DNA from: Elusimicrobiota bacterium
GTDB lineage: Bacteria > Elusimicrobiota > Elusimicrobia > Elusimicrobiales > Elusimicrobiaceae
Assembly: GCA_009778915.1 (NCBI GenBank)
Contig: WRFH01000001.1
Location: forward strand, 1-64,000
Direction of reading: 5' to 3'
Length of the DNA stretch: 64,000 bases
This document shows positions 1 through 8,447 of this stretch, piece by piece (the stretch's first letter is position 1; every line of letters starts with the position of its first letter). A program made the position numbers and the translations under genes. Below the pieces are notes generated by a model. That model was given only the letters and a program-made list of their open reading frames with translations. It did not search any database and had not been told where the DNA came from.

Positions 1-108
1 CCCTTATTTTATTCCCAAAAACTCCAAAAAAGTCAAAAAATAATATTTCAGCGTCACAGGCAAGCGGAATTGTCTCAGACGTAAAAGAACATAGCCTTTT
101 TAGTTATT

Positions 109-136
109 TTGGATTAAGGTTTTCCCGGTTTATAAT
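109..136 (+). promoter_or_regulatory. Probable promoter of the Cys-rich protein gene
   Basis: A perfect TATAAT lies at 131-136, about 38 bases before the start codon. The -35 region (TTGGAT at 109-114, 16-base spacer) is weak. The leader also carries a strong AAGGAGG at 160-166. This is inferred from consensus match only. Confidence 0.5.
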
Positions 137-173
137 ATAAGAGTGATTCCAAAATTATTAAGGAGGCTTTTCT

Positions 174-830
174 ATGTCTTTAAGAGTTAAACTCTTTACC
201 CTGTTGTGTCTGCTGTTTGTTGCTTCTTCTGGTTTTTCACAGTACTCGGATGCATATTTAAAATGCCGGTGCGGGCAGGCAAATTACGCTCCTGCGACAA
301 TGACGCAATGCTGCGGATACGGAGTTATCCCTCCAGGTCATTCCCAAAGTGAATGTTGTGAGTTTAATTACGGCGGCATCTGTTCATGGGATTGTTTTAA
401 TACAAGCAACTATTCTTGTCCCGCCGGATTCTATAACGCCGTAGAAGCTAATGACGACCGGTATCAGCAAGTAATAAGCGGTAAGAGCAAATCGGATTCC
501 TGCTGCGAGAGGCCGACTTGTCTTATGGTATACGGGGACGGACTTTCATATTTCTGCAGCTCAAGCGGATACGACGCGTACAACTATAATCCTGATAATT
601 ATTTTGACTCCAGCAAACAAGGTTTCGGGTGCTGTTACTGCATAACCGGTCTTAAGCCCGATGCCAGCGGTAAATGCCCCGCGGGCAGAGGTCTTAAAGT
701 GGGAGCCACCGGATGTTGCGTTTGCGGCGACGGCCGCTTTACTCCTTTACAGATACAAGGGCCGGGTTCGGCATACCAGTGCTGCGCGCCTATTTCGGGC
801 GGGTATGAGTGCGACGGCAATACATATTAG
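174..830 (+). CDS. Secreted cysteine-rich protein of unknown function
   Basis: The protein has 218 residues and begins with a clear Sec signal peptide: a basic start, a hydrophobic core at about residues 6-20, then SGFSQ. The mature part holds 23 cysteines, many as CC pairs, spaced with glycines and aromatic residues; CC-x-C-x-x-G units recur at about 150-190. This suggests a disulfide-stabilised extracellular or periplasmic protein. The start is supported by AAGGAGG seven bases upstream, and a terminator follows, so it is probably monocistronic. I do not recognise the family. A matrix or surface role is only a guess. Confidence 0.8.
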   Translation: MSLRVKLFTLLCLLFVASSGFSQYSDAYLKCRCGQANYAPATMTQCCGYGVIPPGHSQSECCEFNYGGICSWDCFNTSNYSCPAGFYNAVEANDDRYQQVISGKSKSDSCCERPTCLMVYGDGLSYFCSSSGYDAYNYNPDNYFDSSKQGFGCCYCITGLKPDASGKCPAGRGLKVGATGCCVCGDGRFTPLQIQGPGSAYQCCAPISGGYECDGNTY

Positions 831-854
831 AATAATGACAGTCTGACCTTAATA

Positions 855-885
855 AAATCCCCGGCTTTGTCCGGGGATTTTTTTA
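855..885 (+). terminator. Rho-independent terminator
   Basis: A stem AATCCCCGG/CCGGGGATT with a six-base loop is followed by a run of Ts. It lies 25 bases after the stop of the Cys-rich gene and faces the minus-strand pilin gene that ends at 910. Confidence 0.85.
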
Positions 886-909
886 TTTTGAAATAATTAG
901 AAGAACGGT

Positions 910-1434
910 CTAGTGTTTTATTGAATATATATCCCAGCCGGCGTTATTTGTCTGTATTTTTATTCCGCCGTACTGATTAACGCAAAAAGGCAGCGTAGAG
1001 CCGGTAAGCTGCGCGCAGTATATTACTCCGTTCGAATAAACAAAACCGCACGCGTTAAATTTCCCGGCGTTGCGGACTACTATTACCGCGCCGTTCCAAA
1101 AAGAGTTATTTGTCGAATCAATAACATAATCAAAAAAAGGACCGCGCAGCCCGCCGCCGCTCTGATGCGCCAGCCCGCCCGCGGCGGTAGCCGATATCGT
1201 GCCCGTGGGCGGCGTAATATCCAGCGCGTCAAAAGTTAGGGCCGGTCCGTCATTGCTCAGTTTATAAATATCTTGCGCGCGGCCGAGCGCGCTTGCCAGC
1301 AGAAAGCTTTCCGCGAAACGCGATTTTTCGACGGAGGTCTGATACTGCGGCAGCGCAATGGCGGCCAGCACGCCGATGATTAACACGACGACTAAAAGCT
1401 CAATAAGAGTAAAACCGAAATATCCTGTTTTCAT
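910..1434 (-). CDS. Type IV pilin-like / type II secretion pseudopilin
   Basis: The 174-residue protein starts MKTGYFG-FTLIELL, a class III prepilin leader. Prepilin peptidase would cut after Gly7, leaving N-methyl-Phe1 and the conserved Glu5. The hydrophobic N-terminal helix that packs in pilus cores follows (to about residue 30), then LPQYQ and a soluble C-terminal domain with paired cysteines. The open frame extends 40 codons further upstream, but that part is not leader-like, so I set the start at 1434. No Shine-Dalgarno is seen; a TATACT lies seven bases upstream. No assembly genes are nearby, so it looks like an orphan pilin gene using machinery encoded elsewhere. Confidence 0.9.
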   Translation of the reverse strand: MKTGYFGFTLIELLVVVLIIGVLAAIALPQYQTSVEKSRFAESFLLASALGRAQDIYKLSNDGPALTFDALDITPPTGTISATAAGGLAHQSGGGLRGPFFDYVIDSTNNSFWNGAVIVVRNAGKFNACGFVYSNGVIYCAQLTGSTLPFCVNQYGGIKIQTNNAGWDIYSIKH

Positions 1435-1441
1435 AAAAAAC

Positions 1442-1447
1442 AGTATA
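1442..1447 (-). promoter_or_regulatory. -10 box directly before the pilin start (leaderless candidate)
   Basis: TATACT on the minus strand ends seven bases before the ATG, which would place transcription start at or one base before the start codon. There is no Shine-Dalgarno. Confidence 0.4.
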
Positions 1448-1551
1448 CAGAATTGAGAGGAGCGGGGACAGTATATAGCCTGAGCAATATTTTGTAATAT
1501 TAAATAATTAGATAAGGCGGCGCGGCCCGTCGGCAGATTTAATTTACAAAC

Positions 1552-1590
1552 CAAAAAAATTCCCCGCCGTTCGGAACGGCGGGGAATTTG
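1552..1590 (-). terminator. Rho-independent terminator
   Basis: On the minus strand a long GC stem (TTCCCCGCCGTT with its complement) is followed by TTTTTTT. It lies just past the stop of the 906-residue secreted protein gene and separates it from the pilin gene. Confidence 0.85.
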
Positions 1591-1601
1591 CGGATTTAAA
1601 A

Positions 1602-4322
1602 TTAATTTTTGTTGTTGCCGTTTACCGCCGTGGAATCCGTTTCGTTGGTGTAAGCGGGCACTTCATACGGCTTCAGATTAGAACAGGTGGATGATACCAT
1701 CGGGCGGAGAAGGTCTATTGCCCTGTCGTAGCCTTCGGGATTTTGTTTCGCCAGAGCCATATATTTATCTATCAGTCTCTGTTCTTTGTCTTTCCATTTC
1801 TTGCGCAGCGCAGAATCATCATTAGCCAGGCCGGGTAACAAGGGCGCGGTGGCGTAATCATGTACTTTTCCTATTTCTTCCGCTTTTTCTCTGAGAATTT
1901 TAAAATTTTCTTCCCCGTAAATCTTGTCAAGACCGACAAAAGGTTTCGGCTCCGAATATACCCCGAGCTTTTTTCCCACCCATTTCAAAGCGGACATTAC
2001 CGCGCCGTCCTCGGATTTATCGGCGGACGGGGCGGCGGCGGTCTTAGCCGTTTGTACTTTAGTGCCGTTAGACGACGGTATATTTTTAGAAAAATTAAAA
2101 TCATCCGCCGGCATTGTGAAAACGGCGGCGTCAGTTATATTTGACGCGGAATGTGTCTCCGCGGTTATGTTTGAGTTCTTCTGCTGATTCTGTTTGTCGT
2201 CAGACGATTTAGCCGTTTTTGAGTTTTGCTGCAGAGCGGTATTTTCCGCCGGAATAGCCGGAGGCCAGCCCGCCGGCTGCTGCGTAAATAACGAATTATA
2301 ATTTATATTGTTTTTAACTTCCGCGGTTACTGTGTTTTCAGACGGTTGCTTTTTGTCAGACACTTTTGTACTGTTTGAGTTTTGCCGCTGAACGGGATTG
2401 TACGCCGTAGGCCAGCCAGGCTGCTGTATCTTAAAAAACGGATTAGAATCAATGCTGTCTTTATTTGCCTGCGCCGTTGCTGGCTGTATATCCGCAGGTT
2501 TGTTTTCAGCCGCTTTGGCCGTGTTGGAACTGCGCGCGGGAGCGGTTGTTTTTACCGCCAAGTAAACAGGTTCCGGGTTCATCTGTATTTCCGGCCGGCC
2601 GATTATAGTGTTTTTATTTTGCGCAAGCATATAGTCTTGTTGTGCGTTCCGGTAAAAATATTCTTTTGCTTTTTCGGGGGAAACTTCTTTAGCTTTGGCC
2701 GTTTCCGTTAAATCTTTATCCGCCTGCTGATAATCCCGGAACGCCAGGGCGGCCTGGGCTTTTGCTAATGAAGATTTACCGCCCATGGAATCAAGCAATC
2801 TCCAATATGCATATTTATCCGCGGCCGCCTTTGCTGCGGCTGGCACGGTTTTATATTTTGGCGCCGGAGTATTTTGCGCGGATGTTTTTACAACGGGCCT
2901 CTTTGCCGCGCCGGCGGAAGTATAAGAAATTTTAGGCGTATTGGCAACGACGGGCCGTTTTGATTTTATCTCCGTCCCGGTTTTATTCGCGGGGGTATTA
3001 TACGCGGTAAGATTTTTATTTACTAAAGTTATTGTGTCGGCTGCCGCGGTTGTTGTTATCGCCGTGGTATCGTTTACGACAGTCATAGGAATGAAATTTT
3101 TTATAGAGTCGTTTACGCTTGTTGTCACAACATATTTGTCTTCCGCGTCCGGCTGACTTTTTACGAGCTGTTTATTTTCCGACGTTATATTTTTGCTTGT
3201 TACTTCTTCTGGAGAAGTCTGTTGAACAGGCTTTACTGCAAGACTTACTTTGCTCCTGTTCATCATTTGCGAAATCTGCGCCGTGTTAATGGTGTCCGCC
3301 GGGATAACTATTTTTGCCGGAATGGCGACCAACATATCGGGCGGAATAACGCGGTTTATTCCCGCGCCTTCCGCGGCTGACGCGACGGCTTGTTTTGCCT
3401 TAGAGATGTTTACGGATTTTGCGTTTTGAAGTTTATTCCGGGCATATTGCTGCTGCTCTTCCCCGGCAAGAGGCCCGCCTTTTAGGACGTCTATTATGAG
3501 GTCGGCGTAAAAAGAATTGTCCGTATATCTTTGGCCGGCGGCTTTTTCAAAAGCGGAATCCGTGACGGATACGCCGTCTTTAGCTTTTTGGTTTAACGCG
3601 TTTAAAATTTCTTCACTGTCGCAGCCGGCTTTGTCGCTTGCGTCCATAAGATTAAAAAAGGCTTCTTTATTTTTATTGGCTAAAGCGATGTGAAACGGCG
3701 TCTTGCCGTATATATCAGTCTCAATCAGCGCTTTGCATAAGGATTGTTTCGTGCGTTTGTCGTAAGCAAAGTTTTTTAACATTGCTCTTTGGAAAGAGGG
3801 CTTTATGTTCTGGGACGCGGTCCTCATGTTTTTTACTTTTTTGTTTTCCGGCGTGTAAATAACGGCCGTGTGGACGGCGTTGTGTTTTGAGTTATCCTGC
3901 CCGGCTATAAGGTCGTCCAAATCATCGGGCATAGAATCTTTGGTTTTATCAAGCAGCGCGGTAAATGACTGGGCTTCCTTCGGCAGGAAATAGGCCGTTT
4001 CCGCGATAAGATTGAAAAACCTTTCGTTATCTTTTCCGCGGGCTTTAAAACTGAAATTGTTGTTCAGCAAAAATAAAGATAATTTAAATTCTTCGATGCC
4101 GGCGGCTTTAAAAGCGGAGTCATCGTTGTTGAGCGCGTTTATACAGTCTTCGCCGTCGGGATTGCCGGCGCAGGCGTCGTTGTAGACCTGCGCGGCGTGT
4201 TGCACGATATCCGCGTTAAGTTTATTCTTATACCGCTGCAGGCCGCCCAAGAAAGACGACTGCGCGTGCAGTAACGGAAGTAAAGCCAAAATGACTGCTG
4301 TTAGTATCAGTTTCTTATGCAT
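1602..4322 (-). CDS. Large exported protein with ankyrin-like N-terminal region and low-complexity C-terminal half
   Basis: The 906-residue protein begins with a signal peptide (MHKKLILTAVILALLPLLHAQ). Residues about 150-260 include KTPFHIALANKNKEAFFNLM, which resembles ankyrin repeats. Residues about 340-780 are rich in Thr, Ala, Lys, Asn and Ser. They include two adjacent related units (about 628-720), each with QQP-(A)GWP followed by QNS and K-x-SD-x-KQ. A short Lys-rich helical C-terminus follows. No enzyme motif is visible. It is probably periplasmic or surface-associated. The start lacks a Shine-Dalgarno and has a -10-like box four bases upstream. Function unknown. Confidence 0.75.
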   Translation of the reverse strand: MHKKLILTAVILALLPLLHAQSSFLGGLQRYKNKLNADIVQHAAQVYNDACAGNPDGEDCINALNNDDSAFKAAGIEEFKLSLFLLNNNFSFKARGKDNERFFNLIAETAYFLPKEAQSFTALLDKTKDSMPDDLDDLIAGQDNSKHNAVHTAVIYTPENKKVKNMRTASQNIKPSFQRAMLKNFAYDKRTKQSLCKALIETDIYGKTPFHIALANKNKEAFFNLMDASDKAGCDSEEILNALNQKAKDGVSVTDSAFEKAAGQRYTDNSFYADLIIDVLKGGPLAGEEQQQYARNKLQNAKSVNISKAKQAVASAAEGAGINRVIPPDMLVAIPAKIVIPADTINTAQISQMMNRSKVSLAVKPVQQTSPEEVTSKNITSENKQLVKSQPDAEDKYVVTTSVNDSIKNFIPMTVVNDTTAITTTAAADTITLVNKNLTAYNTPANKTGTEIKSKRPVVANTPKISYTSAGAAKRPVVKTSAQNTPAPKYKTVPAAAKAAADKYAYWRLLDSMGGKSSLAKAQAALAFRDYQQADKDLTETAKAKEVSPEKAKEYFYRNAQQDYMLAQNKNTIIGRPEIQMNPEPVYLAVKTTAPARSSNTAKAAENKPADIQPATAQANKDSIDSNPFFKIQQPGWPTAYNPVQRQNSNSTKVSDKKQPSENTVTAEVKNNINYNSLFTQQPAGWPPAIPAENTALQQNSKTAKSSDDKQNQQKNSNITAETHSASNITDAAVFTMPADDFNFSKNIPSSNGTKVQTAKTAAAPSADKSEDGAVMSALKWVGKKLGVYSEPKPFVGLDKIYGEENFKILREKAEEIGKVHDYATAPLLPGLANDDSALRKKWKDKEQRLIDKYMALAKQNPEGYDRAIDLLRPMVSSTCSNLKPYEVPAYTNETDSTAVNGNNKN

Positions 4323-4326
4323 ATAT

Positions 4327-4332
4327 AATATA
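4327..4332 (-). promoter_or_regulatory. -10-like box directly before the start codon
   Basis: TATATT on the minus strand ends four bases before the ATG of the 906-residue gene. TTGAAA lies further upstream and would suit the overlapping TATTAT. No Shine-Dalgarno is present. Confidence 0.35.
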
Positions 4333-4391
4333 GTGTTATCTTTTTATTTCAAATAACCTTTTTGGGTTTTTTACGTAAAATATAATTTTTG

Positions 4392-4426
4392 TAAAAAGTC
4401 CCCCGGAGGATGCTCCGGGGGTTTTT
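4392..4426. terminator. Bidirectional terminator-like hairpin
   Basis: The stem CCCCCGGA/TCCGGGGG (4400-4421) is followed by TTTTT on the plus strand and by ACTTTTT on the minus strand. It fits termination of the small minus-strand gene ending at 4454. Confidence 0.65.
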
Positions 4427-4453
4427 CCCCTTGAGGAGGGGATAGGGGAAAAT

Positions 4454-4612
4454 TTATTTTGCCGTCAAAGCGTCGGCTATGCGCCTTAAAGAATTTTCCT
4501 GTTCCGCTTTAGGGTTTCTCTGCCTTGTGTACACTTCTTGACGGGCGGGGCTGTCAAGCACTACCATTTTCATGTCGCCCAGGGCTAATAGAAATTTAAG
4601 GTTCTGTTTCAT
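4454..4612 (-). CDS. Small hypothetical protein (52 residues)
   Basis: A 52-codon frame starting MKQNLKFLLALGDMKMVV and ending DALTAK is preceded by GGAG five bases before the ATG and followed by a terminator-like hairpin. These flanks make it likely to be real despite its size. It has a hydrophobic first 20 residues without a cleavage site, then a polar, Arg/Gln/Glu-rich helical part. It is not recognised as a known family. It could be a small membrane-associated or regulatory peptide. Confidence 0.5.
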   Translation of the reverse strand: MKQNLKFLLALGDMKMVVLDSPARQEVYTRQRNPKAEQENSLRRIADALTAK

Positions 4613-4672
4613 AACTGCTCCGGTTTATTTTATTTCTACTTAAAGCATACATAAGTTATGAAAAGTAAACCA

Positions 4673-4711
4673 GGGCCTTTGGACCTATCCGCGCCTGGGC
4701 CTTTAGACCTA
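4673..4711. repeat. Two 15-bp direct repeats with 24-bp period
   Basis: GGGCCTTTGGACCTA at 4673-4687 and GGGCCTTTAGACCTA at 4697-4711 differ at one base. Each copy is itself nearly palindromic (GGCC-TTT-GGACC). They lie in the gap between the small minus-strand gene and the plus-strand HEAT gene, upstream of that gene's likely promoter. They may be a regulator site. Confidence 0.5.
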
Positions 4712-4746
4712 CGGGTAAACCGCTTTAACCGCCTGAGAAAAAACTT

Positions 4747-4775
4747 TTGTACAATTAAATTGGAACCGGTGTTAT
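4747..4775 (+). promoter_or_regulatory. Probable promoter of the HEAT-like gene
   Basis: TTGTAC (4747-4752), a 17-base spacer and TGTTAT (4770-4775) match sigma-70-type spacing with four of six -10 positions. The start codon lies 23 bases downstream with AAAGGA in between. Confidence 0.4.
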
Positions 4776-4798
4776 CCGTAAATTAAAGGAATGCCCTT

Positions 4799-5830
4799 AT
4801 GATTAGAACGTTTACAATTTTATTTTTATTGCTGTGCGCCGCGGCTTTAAGCGCGCAGCAAATCCCGGAGGCCGTGCAGAACCGCAATTTGACCGCCGAC
4901 GCTGATTTCTCCGCCGCGATGAATTTATTTTCAAAATCCCAGGACAATGAAAATATTTTTGCCGCCGCCGCCGCGCTCGCGGACTGCCCGCCGCCCAAAA
5001 GTTATGAAAATAATTTATATGACATTGTAATTTCTTCTGACGAGCACGGCCCGCGGCAGTTCTTCGCGGCGATAATTTTAACGTCGATGAGCGCGGACAA
5101 TAAAGAACTTCTGCCGAGCCTGCAGGACGCTTACCAGACCGCCAAAGACACTGTGCTGAAAGCCTATGCCGCCGCCGCGGTTTCAATAATAAACCCGGCG
5201 GACAAAACAAAATCGGACGACGTTATCAGTCTTTATTCCTATGACAAAATTTTTGCTTTGAAAGCTATAAATTATTTGTATTCCGGCGATGATAAAATAA
5301 TTTCCGCGCTGAAAAACGCCGCCGGCAGCAAAGACGTTAACGTCAGAAAAGGCGCCGCGCAAATGCTGGGCACTTTCATAAATGAGAAGAGCGCGAAGAT
5401 TTTATTTAAAATGCTTGACAAGGAAAAAGACGCGGAAGTTTCTTCGGCGATAGCTTTTTCAATAAGCAGAATGCCGCAGTTCGCGTCTGCGGATATTAAA
5501 AAATGCCTGAATATAAAATATTCTACGCGGCCGGCTTTTACATGTTCGCTCGCGCTGGGTTTTATGCCGGGAGCCGGCTTTGAAATTCTAAAAGGAAGTT
5601 TGTCCGACGCGAATGAAAACGTGCAAATCAACGCTTTGCGCGCCGCCGCGGCGGCGGCGGAAGTTTTAAGCGGCAAGGACACGGCGTCCTATTCGTCCGA
5701 CGTAAAATTTGACAAACAAAATTTAAAAACGCTTATCCCGCAAATCGCGTCTATGGGCGCGAACTCAAAAAGCGATAAAGTAAAAGAATACGCGGATACC
5801 GCCGGAAAATCATTCCAGAAACTTATGTAA
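4799..5830 (+). CDS. Exported HEAT-repeat-like protein
   Basis: The 343-residue protein starts with a signal peptide (hydrophobic residues 4-17, then ALSAQQ). The rest is alpha-helical and Ala-rich with repeating helical hairpins. A typical HEAT unit is seen around 165-195 (KDVNVRKGAAQMLGTFI), with others near 205-235 and 255-285 (NENVQINALRAAAAAAEV). This suggests a periplasmic protein-binding scaffold; no catalytic motif is visible. The Shine-Dalgarno AAAGGA lies eight bases before the start. It stands alone between a minus-strand gene and a palindromic repeat. Its partner is unknown. Confidence 0.75.
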   Translation: MIRTFTILFLLLCAAALSAQQIPEAVQNRNLTADADFSAAMNLFSKSQDNENIFAAAAALADCPPPKSYENNLYDIVISSDEHGPRQFFAAIILTSMSADNKELLPSLQDAYQTAKDTVLKAYAAAAVSIINPADKTKSDDVISLYSYDKIFALKAINYLYSGDDKIISALKNAAGSKDVNVRKGAAQMLGTFINEKSAKILFKMLDKEKDAEVSSAIAFSISRMPQFASADIKKCLNIKYSTRPAFTCSLALGFMPGAGFEILKGSLSDANENVQINALRAAAAAAEVLSGKDTASYSSDVKFDKQNLKTLIPQIASMGANSKSDKVKEYADTAGKSFQKLM

Positions 5831-5831
5831 T

Positions 5832-5967
5832 TTTTCTCCCCTTATAAGGGGAGTACCGGCGAAGCCGGGGAGGGGTTTTGAGCCGGGGGATAAGCTTTTG
5901 TTAATCGGTACTGGATAAAAACCCTTCCCCCGCTTCGCGGGTACTTCCCTTACAAAGGGAAGAAAAT
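5832..5967. repeat. Palindromic repeat family R1, copy a
   Basis: It begins just after the HEAT gene stop. It has two inverted half-units of about 45 bases, each made of two small hairpins (CTCCCC..GGGGAG, then GGCGAAGCC, then GGGGAGGGGTTTT), around a 36-base centre. The centre and arms reappear in reverse orientation at 41869-42004 with only a few changes. Half-units also occur at 17727-17831. Confidence 0.9.
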
Positions 5968-5998
5968 TATTATGGATAAGATTGAAGTAAATTGAACG

Positions 5999-6033
5999 CC
6001 CCTCCCGCTTAAAAAAGCGCGGGAGGGGTTTTT
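5999..6033 (+). terminator. Rho-independent terminator
   Basis: The stem CCCCTCCCGC/GCGGGAGGGG with an A-rich loop is followed by TTTTTAT on the plus strand. It lies between the convergent HEAT gene and the lipoprotein gene ending at 6044. Confidence 0.8.
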
Positions 6034-6043
6034 ATATAATAGG

Positions 6044-8113
6044 TTACTGCGCGCCTGAAACAGACTGCAAAATATCATTCAGTTTTTCTTGATACGTTTG
6101 TTCCAACTGCTCTTCCCCTTTGTTAAAAGAATCCAGCCGTCTGCTGCCGGACGGAAGATTCAGGGCGGCGTTTTGGATATTTTTTGCATCTTGGTTATAT
6201 GCCGTTTGCAAAGCGGCGACCTGCCCCGCTTCTTTTGTATAACCTTTATCGCTCAGGTATTTTATATTACTGTCAAGACTCTTGTTTACCATCGATATAC
6301 GGTTAGAAGAGCTGCCTTCGGCGTAGCCCATGTCTTGTAAATCCTTTAACGACGCGATATAATCCTGCTGTATTTTATTCCGGTCTTCGGGGGTTTTCGC
6401 ATTAAGCAGCTTTTGTTTCGTGTCGTCATTCGCGGCGTTGACTAGCGCCGCGTATTTATTTTTTATGTCCAAACCGAATTTACCCAAATCATTAACGACG
6501 GGCTTGGAAGTATCGTCAAGACCTTTTCCCACTTTGTATGAATAATCTTTTTGTTCCTGTTCTTTTTGCCGGTCTATAATAGGCGTGACTTTCCCGACTA
6601 CGTCTGAAAGCACCGCGCCGGTCTCCTTGTCATACTGTTCCGAAGGCGTGATTATGGAGCCGGGCTTGCCGGTGATTTTACCGTCGGTATCTATGACCGG
6701 TTCATATTGCAGTCCTTTTTCTTTTATTGCGCTTAATTTTTGGACGGCGTCATTTTGCATCGCCGTTAAAACGTCGGCCGAGCCGGGCATGGCGCCTTTA
6801 AGCCCGTCAAACCATTCGCCGAGTTTTTTTGTCCTGTAATCGTAATCCGTATTTATATAATTTTTCGAATCTTCGGCGAAATAATTTTTTATTAATTGCG
6901 TGTAACCCTGTGTAAACGTGTTTACCTGCTGCGGCTTGGCGCCGTATGCCGTTATCAGGTCTTTATACTTCTCGTTTATTTGTTTGTATCTTTCGGCGGC
7001 GTCTTTGCCGTACATACTTTCCAGCTTAGGATAATTTTCTTTAAGCGTGTTATCAAGCTGCGCGGCAATCTCTGTGAGTTTATCTTCCGGAATATAGGCC
7101 ATAGTTTCGCCTCCTCCGCTGCTGCCGGGCCGGCCGCTGCCGCCGGAGGCGGCGCCGGATTGGGACGGATTAGACGATTCCGGCCTTTGGTTTGCCGCTC
7201 TCACTGTTTTAATATCATTTTGTATTTTGCTTAAAAAATCCTGCCCGGCAAGTCCGCCCGCGTCGGAAGTTTCTGACGGCAAAGATTTGTAATTATTCAA
7301 AAACTCCGGCAGACTTCCGGCCGCTCTAGGCGTTGAAGCGCTGGCCGTGCCGCCTGAAATTCCGTTTCCTCCGCTGAGCGCGGCGGGGTTCGGCAGAGGG
7401 CGCAGCGGATTGTTTTGGCGCGCTGGCGCGGTTGGCCCGGCGGGGACATTATTTTTTAATACCGGTCTTTTGACAGGAGTTGGTCCGCCGCTATTATAAG
7501 GTTCAACAACTTTCGCGGCGATATCCGGCGGCGTGTTTTGCCGCGCGGCGTATTTGTTTATTATATTTCCAAGATTATTCTGGAAATTATTTCCGGCGTT
7601 TTCAACTCTTTTGTAGGCGGAACGCGGATCAGGTGAAGTAAGCGCGCTTTTTATTTCATTCATCATTTGGTCCTGAGCGGTTTTTACTTCGGCCTCGGCC
7701 TGCGGGCCGAAAATTTTACCCGCCTGCGCGCGCGCCTGGGCGTTTTTATCTTCCAAATCAGAGATATAAGAATTTGCCGCTCTTTGCTTAACCTGGTTTT
7801 GCAGCGCGTTGATTTGCGGGACATATTTGTCGTCCGCGGTTTTTAAGGCGGCATCCCGCGCGGCGGGGTTGTCAAGCAGCAGCGCTTTTTTTATATCGGA
7901 ATTATAATTGTCTTTCAGATTTTTAAAATTTTGTATTTCGTCCGGCATGCCGTTTCTGTCAAAATATTTATCCAGCGGCAGCATCATGGTGTTGAAATTT
8001 TTGTCGGCCTGCACAAACATATCGCGCTGCGCGGCGTTCTGCGGCCGCGGAGTTTTGTCGCAAGCGTAAAGCGGAATAAGACAAAGGAGCAAAATAAGCA
8101 GCCGTGTTTTCAT
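6044..8113 (-). CDS. Large lipoprotein of unknown function
   Basis: The 689-residue protein begins MKTRLLILLLCLIPLYAC, a signal peptide with lipobox LYAC, so Cys18 would be lipidated. The open frame extends 36 codons further upstream, but the lipobox fixes the start at 8113. Residues about 35-200 are helical and rich in Lys, Gln and Asp. Residues about 205-350 form a Pro/Gly/Ser linker (GGSGRPGSSGGG), and the C-terminal half is again helical, possibly coiled coil. No enzyme motif is seen. No Shine-Dalgarno precedes the start; TATACT lies six bases before it. It is oriented away from the ribosomal operon. Confidence 0.8.
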   Translation of the reverse strand: MKTRLLILLLCLIPLYACDKTPRPQNAAQRDMFVQADKNFNTMMLPLDKYFDRNGMPDEIQNFKNLKDNYNSDIKKALLLDNPAARDAALKTADDKYVPQINALQNQVKQRAANSYISDLEDKNAQARAQAGKIFGPQAEAEVKTAQDQMMNEIKSALTSPDPRSAYKRVENAGNNFQNNLGNIINKYAARQNTPPDIAAKVVEPYNSGGPTPVKRPVLKNNVPAGPTAPARQNNPLRPLPNPAALSGGNGISGGTASASTPRAAGSLPEFLNNYKSLPSETSDAGGLAGQDFLSKIQNDIKTVRAANQRPESSNPSQSGAASGGSGRPGSSGGGETMAYIPEDKLTEIAAQLDNTLKENYPKLESMYGKDAAERYKQINEKYKDLITAYGAKPQQVNTFTQGYTQLIKNYFAEDSKNYINTDYDYRTKKLGEWFDGLKGAMPGSADVLTAMQNDAVQKLSAIKEKGLQYEPVIDTDGKITGKPGSIITPSEQYDKETGAVLSDVVGKVTPIIDRQKEQEQKDYSYKVGKGLDDTSKPVVNDLGKFGLDIKNKYAALVNAANDDTKQKLLNAKTPEDRNKIQQDYIASLKDLQDMGYAEGSSSNRISMVNKSLDSNIKYLSDKGYTKEAGQVAALQTAYNQDAKNIQNAALNLPSGSRRLDSFNKGEEQLEQTYQEKLNDILQSVSGAQ

Positions 8114-8119
8114 GGTTTT

Positions 8120-8125
8120 AGTATA
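8120..8125 (-). promoter_or_regulatory. -10 box directly before the lipoprotein start
   Basis: TATACT on the minus strand, preceded by TGC (extended -10), ends six bases before the ATG. Transcription would start on the A of the start codon. Confidence 0.45.
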
Positions 8126-8257
8126 GCAAAAAATAATGGACTTATTTTTAAAAAAATATGCTACAATAGTAAACATAATCAGAACTAGCAAGTGTTTTGA
8201 AACTGTATGCCGGCGCTTCATTAAGCCGTTTACCCGCTATACAAAGCCAAAATATTT

Positions 8258-8266
8258 TGCTATAAT
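8258..8266 (+). promoter_or_regulatory. Extended -10 promoter of the ribosomal superoperon
   Basis: TGCTATAAT, an extended -10 with a perfect TATAAT, lies about 180 bases before rpsJ. No good -35 is seen, as expected for extended -10 promoters. The same nonamer occurs before glmU. The 8114-8447 gap holds this promoter, the divergent lipoprotein promoter and the leader. Confidence 0.6.
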
Positions 8267-8304
8267 TTGAGAGTAATTTGTTTATACTCGGTAAAAAATT
8301 CTGA

Positions 8305-8332
8305 CAAGGGCAAAGTAAATATTTTGCCCTTG
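8305..8332 (+). promoter_or_regulatory. Leader hairpin upstream of rpsJ
   Basis: A perfect 10-bp stem CAAGGGCAAA/TTTGCCCTTG with an eight-base loop sits in the ~180 nt leader of the ribosomal operon, followed by a purine and T-rich stretch. S10 operons are often controlled by r-protein binding to leader structures; whether this one is such a site is inference. Confidence 0.45.
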
Positions 8333-8447
8333 GAGGGCTTTTCTACCGTAAATTTTATTTAAAAATCACGTCGTAAATCCTGGGAAGTTTGGCGGGTTTT
8401 CCAACCGCATTTAAACATTGCAGGTTACGCAAAACATAAGGAAAAAA

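Noticed and set aside
1435-1554. Forty-codon upstream extension of the pilin frame
   Set aside because: The class III leader at 1434 is decisive and the upstream part is not conserved-looking; it also runs into the terminator region.
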